Part shown: positions 1-7,518 of the stretch, one piece after another
Position numbering within the stretch: the first letter of the stretch is position 1
Layout of the letters: every line of letters starts with the position of its first letter
Source of the DNA: Zetaproteobacteria bacterium
GTDB taxonomy: Bacteria; Pseudomonadota; Zetaproteobacteria; Mariprofundales; Mariprofundaceae
Assembly (NCBI GenBank): GCA_021545665.1
Contig: JAJRTX010000339.1
Location: 1 to 7,518, forward strand
Direction: 5' to 3'
Length of the DNA: 7,518 nucleotides
The notes under the pieces: model-generated
Told to the model about the DNA's origin: nothing
The model's input: the letters and a program-made list of their open reading frames with translations, nothing else
The model's database searches: none
Position numbers and translations under genes: made by a program

Positions 1-31
1 ACTTTGGATCATGCCTTCCTTTCTTCTTCAT
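1..31 (-). CDS. Possible 5' end of a gene running off the left edge
   Basis: An ATG (complement of 29-31) is preceded by AGGAG (complement of 37-41) with a 5-base spacer, a strong ribosome binding site. Only ten codons lie in the window, reading MKKKGRHDPK, a basic N-terminus. A TATAAT hexamer (complement of 48-53) sits just upstream, inside the short inverted repeat CAGC-ATTATA-GCTG, but no good -35 stands at the right distance and the implied leader would be only about 10 bases. The basic start with RHDP recalls the N-termini of some IS3-type OrfA proteins, but ten residues cannot establish that. It lies 50 bases after the 84-codon frame at 82-336 and could belong to the same transcript. 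The start signal is the only real evidence. Confidence 0.35.
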   Translation of the reverse strand, partial: MKKKGRHDPK

Positions 32-81
32 AAATACTCCTGTCAGCATTATAGCTGTTTGAAATATTTACACAGTTGAAT

Positions 82-336
82 TTACAGTCTCCGGAAAATT
101 TCGAGAACAAGTTTAAACTTCCACAGTCTTCCTCTGCTCAGAAAAATATCCCATCGTGCAGAAAATGGAGGGTCGGTTCCGGCGCTTATGACACGTTCGA
201 CAAGATAACCTTTCCTTTTGGTATAGTGTTCATTCAGGTCGTCTAACAACCTCTCACCGATCACTTCAAGCATAGCTTTTGGCTCATCGAATGAATGTCC
301 GGTCACGTCTTCATGTAGAATAGTTTGTATTTTCAT
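82..336 (-). CDS. Hypothetical protein, 84 aa
   Basis: I do not recognise this 84-residue frame. It starts MKIQTILHEDVTGHSFDEPK and ends LWKFKLVLEIFRRL. It is charged and soluble-looking, with an acidic, probably helical stretch around residues 20-37 and a basic, hydrophobic C-terminus. No signal peptide, membrane segment or metal motif is visible. The ribosome binding site is weak: AGG about 7 bases before the ATG. It lies downstream of the icd terminator on the same strand, 13 bases after a 29-codon frame with a better start signal, so translational coupling is possible. The composition looks protein-like, but the length is short enough that chance cannot be excluded. It could also be a remnant of a longer gene. 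Confidence 0.4.
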   Translation of the reverse strand: MKIQTILHEDVTGHSFDEPKAMLEVIGERLLDDLNEHYTKRKGYLVERVISAGTDPPFSARWDIFLSRGRLWKFKLVLEIFRRL

Positions 337-349
337 GGTTTCGACCTAT

Positions 350-439
350 CTAAACCATGCCTGAAATTTTTATTGCTTTCAGCCGGAAGCCCCAAGCCTT
401 TACTTTGAAGTTTTTGATTTCCTTAACTGATGAATCCAT
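350..439 (-). CDS. Possible small ORF, 29 aa
   Basis: This frame reads MDSSVKEIKNFKVKAWGFRL then KAIKISGMV and stop, giving a lysine-rich peptide. Its ATG (complement of 437-439) follows AGGGA (complement of 448-452) with an 8-base spacer, a good ribosome binding site. Two bases before that site is a perfect 6-base hairpin, GATC-rich with the four-base loop AGCG (455-470). The stop codon is 13 bases before the 84-codon frame, an operon-like spacing, so it could be a leader peptide or a small protein. It overlaps a longer frame on the same strand (400-594) in another register, which I rejected. The function is unknown and it may be chance. Confidence 0.25.
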   Translation of the reverse strand: MDSSVKEIKNFKVKAWGFRLKAIKISGMV

Positions 440-579
440 ACGCTTCTTCCCTGATTGATCCGCTGATCAACCAAAACCGTGCATCCATTGCTACTATTGT
501 AAAATAGTTGGTGTCTAACTTCTCCCCACAAAAGAGCCATCCAAGCTACTATAAGCGTAGTTGAAAATATTAAGATGTC

Positions 580-614
580 AAAAAAAAGGCACATTCACTC
601 GGAATGCGCCTTTT
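580..614 (-). terminator. Rho-independent terminator of icd
   Basis: Stem arms 584-595 and 603-614 pair as AAAAGGC-A-CATT with AATG-C-GCCTTTT, with one A-C mismatch and a 7-base loop. On the minus strand the 3' arm runs into eight T residues (complement of 580-587), the classic intrinsic terminator layout. It lies about 50 bases after the icd stop codon and ends the acl-icd transcript. The upstream side also carries four T on the plus strand, so it could work weakly in the other direction. Confidence 0.9.
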
Positions 615-619
615 GATAT

Positions 620-2902
<2,283 letters not shown>

Positions 2903-3050
2903 TTATTTGTTTATTGCGACCAGAACCTTTTGAACCGCGAATACCCTGGAACACCTTCTCTTTCGCAAGCTCAATTCACCTTGTGGAGGCGAATAAACTC
3001 CAACAGAGAAATTATCTTTCTATCTTTGCATAACTCTACGGTTCATTTTA

Positions 3051-5798
3051 CTAGCTGACATACCTGCATTTGCTGGCCTGAGTTCTTGTATCCATATTCT
3101 TGCCCCGGTTGGTATGATCATCGATTTCCGCTGCACTGCCAACCATGCGTCCATACAGAAACACAGTAAAGGCAGCCATTTCCAGCGATTTCTCACTGAA
3201 CTGCCCTGCTTTGAACGGCTTCCACAGTATTTTCAGCAAAATCACGGCAATCACCGCATCCACATTCACACAATACACATTGCGGCTCACGCCCACCTTG
3301 CACAGTGCTTCGACCAGTTCATGATAATATTCAAGGAAAATATTATAAGAGCCCTTCTCATCAATCAGTTCGCGCACAAATACTTCACGAGGATCAAAAT
3401 TCACATCTTTACCCTTGAAAATCGGGTGGTTGATGCATGGAACCTTGGCATAGGAGAGATTGCCCTCAGCCTTGGCCTTCACCTTGTAAGCGGCATATTC
3501 CCTTGCATAAGCTGTAGCCATGGCTTCCAGATCGAGACCATGATTCTTATCGCCCGGATCAACCAGGTTTTGCTTGCTGAACTGCTCAATCAGGAATTGC
3601 ATGGCTTCAAATCCGTTTCCACCATGGGCATAACCCGTATGGGTCAGGAAACCGGCATAAGCCTTGTTGACCTGCACCCGCTCAGGCACTTCCGGGCCAT
3701 CGGCTGCCACAGCGCCTTTCGGACCCTGAGCCGAAATGGTGCCCGGCCCGTTGGATACAATCAGCCCGAGCAGGATAGAGAATGCAAACAGATCACCTTC
3801 CGACGGACGTTCACCCAATTGCGCCAGATAAGCGGTTTCGGTAAAGCTCCAGTCATTCATCAGTTGCTGATTGGAAACGCCTCTGAAGTTAGTACCATCC
3901 TGTTCTGAGCCGGGTGCGGATGTGCCAACCAGCGCTGCAAAAATCTTCAAATGCCACGGTAGATTCAAGGCTGTCATCACAGCCAGTCGTTTATTCATCA
4001 GTGCATTCCAGCTCAAATGGGCTGCAATAGCAGCCAGCACTGCCTGATCGCCAATTGCTTTGCCGGTGCGCTCAGACAGAGCTTCGATAAAGTTGATGAA
4101 TACCGAATCTGCCGAACGGGCCTTGATCGCGGCCAGCATATCGGCGCCAAGCTCAGCATTACCGTTGCATAGAATATCTTCAGCTTCAGCACTATCCACT
4201 AAAGTGCTGATATCAAAGGATATATCCGACGGGTCAAGGAGGCCGGAATGACCAAACACCTTCACCAGTGCATTGACTGCTCCTCGCGCATCAGCTGCAC
4301 ATTTCGGACCAAGAATTGAAACGGCGGACGAGAGCACTGTATTCGGGCTGTTTCCGGCCTCTCTGGCGGCGTCGGCAGCGGTGGCAAGCACTGTTCCGCC
4401 CTGATTGACATAGGCATTGAGCGCCACGTTAGCCAATGACTTGCCATGCTGATCAGGGTAATCACGAGCAAGCGAGAGCACCAGATTCTCTTCCAGTGAA
4501 TGCTGAGAACAATCGAGCACGCTGACGCCCTGCAAGCGGCTGACCTGAGTTTTCGGATCCATCATGGATACGGCGGAGGCATCTTTCATATTCTGACGCG
4601 GGAAGGCCACACCAACCTGCTCGGCCAGCAGGGCAATCTGGTCGCTGTAAGGCTCAATAGCCTCGACAACGGGTATATCCAGATGTTCAGGCAGGCCAAT
4701 ATCCAGATTACTGGTAAACCATGGCTTGAGCGATAAATCACCTTTTGACTCAAAATCCGCTTCCATATTATTCAGCTTCATCACTGCCGTCATCGCCTCG
4801 GGAATATAGGCAATATTGTTGACGACCGCGCCCTTTGCCGTGCACACAGGATTATCCGGCGTATAGATATCGTTTACGTCGAATTTCTCCATAAACCATT
4901 TTTCTTTCTCAAAAGCATTATCGCCTGAGCCTGCAATAGCTCCGGCATGGCCGCATGCTCGGGTCAATTTGGCTTTCCAACGACCGACCACGCAAGCAAT
5001 CACCGGCTTGTCGAACTGAAGTTTGCGCTCGTAATAGCCGCCCGGTTCGATATACATCACCGCCGCCTTGCTGCGATCATCATTATGAAATGCATGGGTG
5101 AATTCGGCAGCGGCAAAATGGATATAAACATCCTTGCCCGAAGAAAGAGAAGTGGTCGTTCCCCAGCCGTCGGTGAGCAGATAAGTGGCAATCGTGGTGG
5201 TGAAATTGCCGGAATTTGAAAACAGCGCAATACTGCCCGGCACCATGGATTCTTCCGGCGCATTGCCGCCGAGCGCGCCGCCGATGCGGACATGATTGTG
5301 CGCATCGCCTATGCCCAGGCAGTTGGCACCGAACACATCCACGCCCTGTTGCTGGCAGAATGTGCGGATAATTCTGGAATGCTTGAGCGGCACTTTCTCG
5401 GTCAGAATAACGACTTTGTTGATGTCTTCATTCTGCCGAACAGCTTCAATCACCGAATCCTTGACGCCTGAAGGCGGCACATAAACCACGGCGACATTAA
5501 ATTTATGTCCGGCATCCACCGCTTCGGCAACATTATTATACACCGGTATATCGCCCGCCTTGGTTCGCATCACTGAGCCGGATCGACCCGGCATGGTGCC
5601 ACAGACAATATTGCCACCGGAATATTCGTTGCTCACCGGCGTAACCGCACGGCTCTCGCCGCCAAGTATATTTAATACGCAGACCCGGTCTTCCGTGGTA
5701 GCCAGTTCAGCCAGTGAATTGATACCGACATAATAGTGCTCAAATGCATCAATGCCCTGGGGACGAAAGCGATCTCTCATAACATGTGTAGTTGCCAT
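3051..5798 (-). CDS. aclA: ATP-citrate lyase large subunit, extended (type II-like)
   Basis: This 915-residue subunit carries the phosphohistidine and citryl-CoA cleavage modules of ATP-citrate lyase (citrate + ATP + CoA to acetyl-CoA + oxaloacetate + ADP + Pi). Residues 1 to about 335 resemble succinyl-CoA synthetase alpha: GANCLGIG at 157-164, SNSGNFTTT at 194-202, and CGHAGA at 282-287 with phosphorylatable His284. Residues 636-895 are a citrate-synthase-like module with HGG around His725, His791 in INHP and Asp847 in VNVDAV. Between them, residues 416-635 look like a degenerate second copy of that module, which would account for about 300 residues beyond the usual ~608. Asn683 replaces the histidine equivalent to human ACLY His900. 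The start ATG has AAGGGA (complement of 5805-5810) 6 bases upstream; Met7 lacks one. It lies 78 bases after aclB and surely acts with it. A separate citryl-CoA synthetase is less likely, because the lyase module is fused. The family call is firm; the activity is inferred. Confidence 0.93.
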   Translation of the reverse strand: MATTHVMRDRFRPQGIDAFEHYYVGINSLAELATTEDRVCVLNILGGESRAVTPVSNEYSGGNIVCGTMPGRSGSVMRTKAGDIPVYNNVAEAVDAGHKFNVAVVYVPPSGVKDSVIEAVRQNEDINKVVILTEKVPLKHSRIIRTFCQQQGVDVFGANCLGIGDAHNHVRIGGALGGNAPEESMVPGSIALFSNSGNFTTTIATYLLTDGWGTTTSLSSGKDVYIHFAAAEFTHAFHNDDRSKAAVMYIEPGGYYERKLQFDKPVIACVVGRWKAKLTRACGHAGAIAGSGDNAFEKEKWFMEKFDVNDIYTPDNPVCTAKGAVVNNIAYIPEAMTAVMKLNNMEADFESKGDLSLKPWFTSNLDIGLPEHLDIPVVEAIEPYSDQIALLAEQVGVAFPRQNMKDASAVSMMDPKTQVSRLQGVSVLDCSQHSLEENLVLSLARDYPDQHGKSLANVALNAYVNQGGTVLATAADAAREAGNSPNTVLSSAVSILGPKCAADARGAVNALVKVFGHSGLLDPSDISFDISTLVDSAEAEDILCNGNAELGADMLAAIKARSADSVFINFIEALSERTGKAIGDQAVLAAIAAHLSWNALMNKRLAVMTALNLPWHLKIFAALVGTSAPGSEQDGTNFRGVSNQQLMNDWSFTETAYLAQLGERPSEGDLFAFSILLGLIVSNGPGTISAQGPKGAVAADGPEVPERVQVNKAYAGFLTHTGYAHGGNGFEAMQFLIEQFSKQNLVDPGDKNHGLDLEAMATAYAREYAAYKVKAKAEGNLSYAKVPCINHPIFKGKDVNFDPREVFVRELIDEKGSYNIFLEYYHELVEALCKVGVSRNVYCVNVDAVIAVILLKILWKPFKAGQFSEKSLEMAAFTVFLYGRMVGSAAEIDDHTNRGKNMDTRTQASKCRYVS

Positions 5799-5839
5799 AA
5801 TAATTCCCTTATAAACCTGTTCTATATTCTACTTCTATT

Positions 5840-5862
5840 AAAACAGGGCGATGACGCCGCCC
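5840..5862 (-). terminator. Possible attenuator between aclB and aclA
   Basis: In the aclB-aclA gap the minus strand carries GGGCG, a 7-base loop and CGCCC (complement of 5846-5862), followed by TG and TTTT (5840-5843). A shorter alternative hairpin, GGCG-TCAT-CGCC, uses 5847-5858. Five G-C pairs before a four-T run make a weak intrinsic terminator. It could lower aclA expression relative to aclB or protect the aclB message end. It may also be an inert hairpin. Confidence 0.35.
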
Positions 5863-5876
5863 CTCCCTTGCCAGCC

Positions 5877-7154
5877 TTATTTCGCGATGCCCATTGCTTT
5901 GGCAATCGATTCCTTGCCGCCCTGATTCTCCATCCAGGTATCGATTTGATTGGCGTAATTGACCACGGCGCTCATTGATGAATCATAGCCAAACATGCGA
6001 TACGGGATCTTCAGGCCGTCAAGCGTATCTTTCAGCCCGCCCATGCCGCGAATCAGATTCGGCCCGCCGCGACCGACAACCACATACAAAGGGCTGGGGC
6101 CAAACTCATTGAAGTGATCCCTGAGCGCATCCGACATGGCGCGGAAAGTGGCTTCAATATCGGTATTGTTGGCCTTGCCGCCGATGATGAATAATACATT
6201 GCTCTGATCCAGCCAGTATTTATAAGTGATGCGGGAGATTTCATACATTTTCTCATATGGCGGATTGCCGCCGAAATCAGATGATAGAATACCGGCATCG
6301 CCCAACAACTCGGTGACCAGCGCAGAAGCGCCGCCGCCAAAAGTCATGGCGGTAATGGTGCCATGTTCATTGACCACAAACACATCCGATTGCCCCTGAT
6401 AGGTGCGCAGCTCATTGACTTCGCGTTCAAAATCAGACATCTCGAAGGTATCCAGATCAGCAGGCAGACCCAGACGCTTATAAGATGGATTATCGGTATC
6501 AAAGGAGCCTTTGAAATCACAGGCAATCGGTTGCAGACGGCCTTTTTTATCCGGCATCATGCGAATGGGATTTATTTCCAGCATATTCATGCCGTAATTG
6601 CTGTATAAATCCCATAGCTTGGGAATATTCTGCACCAGCGGACTGATAATCTCATTGGGCGCATTCAGTTGCTGCAAGGCATTGGACACCACAAAACCTT
6701 TAATGCCGGTCAGCGGATCAAAGGGGACGGTAACGATTTTGTCCGCTGGCAACTCTTCAATATCAACGCCGCCGTGATGCGTAATGGTCAGCGTCGGTGC
6801 TCTGAATTCCGTACTATCGGTAATCGAAACATAAACTTCATACTTGGCCGGAATCGCACTCTCAAACGTAACGCCTTCAGCCTTGGCACTGGTATTTCCA
6901 TGTTTATGCTCGGCAAAATACAGGCGCTCTTTCTCAGCCAGTGCATCCGGCAGGTTATCAACAAAGCCGATCAGCCCCGCCTTACCTTTTTTGCCTATAC
7001 CACCCTTGAACACCGGTTTGACCAGCACCGTGCCCCATTTGTCCAGCAGCGCCCTGATCTCTTCATTTTCCGCCAGCGGCCCCAACACCTCGGATGTAGG
7101 ATAACCTACATACTTCAGTAATTTGGCACCATACAACATTCCGGTAATTTGCAT
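5877..7154 (-). CDS. aclB: ATP-citrate lyase small subunit
   Basis: This 425-residue protein matches the N-terminal part of mammalian ATP-citrate lyase and the ~398-residue small subunit of green sulfur bacteria. It is the succinyl-CoA-synthetase-beta-like subunit that binds ATP and citrate. Residues 1-240 form the ATP-grasp part: LVKPVFKGGIGKKGKAGLIG at 44-63 gives the nucleotide-binding lysines, and LEINP at 192-196 supplies the metal-binding Glu/Asn. Residues 270-400 form the citrate-binding part, with GGGAS at 273-277, IIGGKANNTDIEATF at 323-337 and GRGGPN at 361-366, each with a close counterpart in human ACLY. The start ATG has AGGGGAG (complement of 7163-7169) 8 bases upstream, the best ribosome binding site of the three large genes. 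It is the first gene of the cluster and precedes aclA by 78 bases, the same aclB-aclA order as in Chlorobium. I see no disrupted motif. Confidence 0.95.
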   Translation of the reverse strand: MQITGMLYGAKLLKYVGYPTSEVLGPLAENEEIRALLDKWGTVLVKPVFKGGIGKKGKAGLIGFVDNLPDALAEKERLYFAEHKHGNTSAKAEGVTFESAIPAKYEVYVSITDSTEFRAPTLTITHHGGVDIEELPADKIVTVPFDPLTGIKGFVVSNALQQLNAPNEIISPLVQNIPKLWDLYSNYGMNMLEINPIRMMPDKKGRLQPIACDFKGSFDTDNPSYKRLGLPADLDTFEMSDFEREVNELRTYQGQSDVFVVNEHGTITAMTFGGGASALVTELLGDAGILSSDFGGNPPYEKMYEISRITYKYWLDQSNVLFIIGGKANNTDIEATFRAMSDALRDHFNEFGPSPLYVVVGRGGPNLIRGMGGLKDTLDGLKIPYRMFGYDSSMSAVVNYANQIDTWMENQGGKESIAKAMGIAK

Positions 7155-7169
7155 TGATTGAACTCCCCT

Positions 7170-7189
7170 GGTCTGCCAATATCAAGACC
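7170..7189 (-). promoter_or_regulatory. Leader hairpin abutting the aclB ribosome binding site
   Basis: On the minus strand GGTCT (7185-7189) and AGACC (7170-7174) can pair around a 10-base loop. The 3' arm directly touches the AGGGGAG ribosome binding site at 7163-7169. Such a placement could modulate translation or mRNA decay, but five pairs with a 10-base loop are not strong. No known riboswitch pattern is recognised. Confidence 0.25.
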
Positions 7190-7341
7190 GCCCGGTTAAA
7201 AACATCACCTCATCCATACCCTATATATCAGGAGAGGTTTCAAAAAGAAGAACGCACAATAATTATAAGTTTTTTATTTTACAAGTTAGTTTATCAAAAA
7301 ATATGAAATCCGGCCCGCAACTCTGGCATTTACCGCACAGG

Positions 7342-7369
7342 AGTATAATTTTTCATAAGTTATAGCCAA
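7342..7369 (-). promoter_or_regulatory. Candidate sigma70-type promoter for the acl cluster
   Basis: The minus strand has TTGGCT (complement of 7364-7369, four of six matches to TTGACA), a 16-base spacer, and TATACT (complement of 7342-7347, five of six matches to TATAAT). Transcription would start near 7335, giving a leader of about 180 bases before aclB. It lies only about 20 bases from the end of the insertion sequence. A lone TATAAT (complement of 7262-7267) closer to the gene has no good -35 partner. The region is AT-rich, so chance matches are likely. Confidence 0.35.
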
Positions 7370-7389
7370 TCATTTAGTTCCGTAACGCG

Positions 7390-7410
7390 GATTCAACTGC
7401 CAAGTGCAAC
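7390..7410. repeat. IS30-type terminal inverted repeat
   Basis: The plus-strand bases GATTCAACTGCCAAGTGCAAC resemble the ends of IS30 itself, which I recall as GATTCAATTGGTCAACGCAAC just inside the tip (15 of 21 identical). The transposase stop codon (7393-7395) falls within it. The matching copy at the other end of the element is outside the window, so the repeat is identified by resemblance and position only. Confidence 0.55.
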
Positions 7411-7518
7411 TTCAGTGAGTTGAGTTTTGGTATTGAAGAACACTTCATGGGGTGTTCTGTAGCCCAGCGTTTTTCTTGGCCGATGATTGAGCCGGTGCAT
7501 GATGAAGTCAATCTCGTC
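7393..7518 (-). CDS. IS30-family transposase, C-terminal 41 aa (partial)
   Basis: The frame entering from the right edge reads DEIDFIMHRLNHRPRKTLGY, then RTPHEVFFNTKTQLTEVALGS and stop. The segment LNHRPRKTLGYRTPHEVFF is the hallmark C-terminus of IS30-family DDE transposases (commonly LNxRPRKxLGxxTPxEVF), and the final VAL-x-x ending is also typical. The catalytic DDE residues are upstream, outside the window, so it cannot be judged whether the gene is intact. The end of the reading frame itself is undamaged. Transcription from this gene would run into the acl leader unless terminated, and I see no terminator in 7270-7390. Confidence 0.88.
   Translation of the reverse strand, partial: DEIDFIMHRLNHRPRKTLGYRTPHEVFFNTKTQLTEVALGS

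Larger units (their letters stand above)
7386..7518 (-). mobile_element. End of an IS30-family insertion sequence (partial)
   Basis: The window's right edge enters an IS30-family element through its transposase 3' end. The terminal repeat overlaps the transposase stop codon, as is common for these compact elements. The exact outer boundary is uncertain by a few bases. The rest of the element, the other end and the short target duplication lie outside the window. The transposase is oriented toward the acl cluster. Confidence 0.75.

Noticed and set aside
505..570. Possible integron attC-like core (GTCTAAC with a downstream GTTGAAA)
   Set aside because: The downstream partner does not fit the GTTRRRY core, and no paired inner arms are visible.
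576..581. Perfect TTGACA on the minus strand at the end of the terminator T-run, a possible -35 for the left-hand frames
   Set aside because: The nearest -10-like hexamer (TATAGT, complement of 548-553) is 22 bases away, too far for a normal promoter.
400..594. Minus-strand frame of 64 codons with a hydrophobic N-terminus
   Set aside because: Its ATG lies inside the stem of the icd terminator, it has no ribosome binding site, and it overlaps the better-supported 29-codon frame. It is probably chance.
3114..3908. Plus-strand frame of 264 codons opposite aclA
   Set aside because: It lies wholly antisense to an unambiguous enzyme gene, has no recognisable motif and is rich in His, Ile and Phe, as expected for an antisense shadow.
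6669..7121. Plus-strand frame of 150 codons opposite aclB
   Set aside because: It is antisense to the ATP-grasp region of aclB and its composition is that of a reverse-complement artefact.
7300..7360. Short leader peptide frame of 8 codons starting ATGAAAAATTAT on the minus strand
   Set aside because: It has no ribosome binding site and lies across the candidate promoter, so a transcript covering it is unlikely.

Overview
The window is a minus-strand carbon-metabolism cluster read from right to left: a small ATP-citrate lyase subunit (aclB, 5877-7154), a large ATP-citrate lyase subunit (aclA, 3051-5798) and a monomeric NADP-dependent isocitrate dehydrogenase (icd, 662-2881). ATP-citrate lyase (ACL) together with isocitrate dehydrogenase (IDH) is the signature pair of the reductive TCA cycle. 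ACL splits citrate into acetyl-CoA and oxaloacetate, and IDH can carboxylate 2-oxoglutarate. The likely host is a bacterium, probably a proteobacterium, fixing CO2 by this cycle. The IDH is very close in sequence to the Azotobacter-type monomeric enzyme. The ACL has the split two-subunit form but an unusually long large subunit. I believe such divergent 'type II' ACLs have been reported from magnetotactic cocci and sulfur-oxidising symbionts; this is recall, not a search. Species cannot be named from the window.

Right end (about 7386-7518): the last 41 codons of an IS30-family transposase and its terminal inverted repeat, transcribed toward the acl genes. Between this insertion sequence and aclB lie about 230 AT-rich bases with a candidate promoter and a small hairpin abutting the aclB ribosome binding site. 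The 77-base aclB-aclA gap holds a GC-rich hairpin followed by four T on the coding strand, a possible attenuator. The 169-base aclA-icd gap holds the icd ribosome binding site but no promoter I can defend. icd is followed by a clear rho-independent terminator at 580-614.

Left end (1-580): AT-rich DNA without a recognisable gene. It contains three possible small minus-strand reading frames: 29 codons (350-439), 84 codons (82-336), and the first 10 codons of a gene running off the left edge. The first and third have good ribosome binding sites. None is assigned a function.

The most notable observation is in AclA. At 915 residues it is about 300 longer than the roughly 608-residue large subunit of green sulfur bacteria. 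The extra length reads as a second, degenerate citrate-synthase-like module placed between the succinyl-CoA-synthetase-alpha-like part and the catalytic citrate-synthase-like part. In the catalytic module the residue matching His900 of human ACLY is Asn683, while a citrate-synthase-style histidine (His725) stands where human ACLY has Phe.
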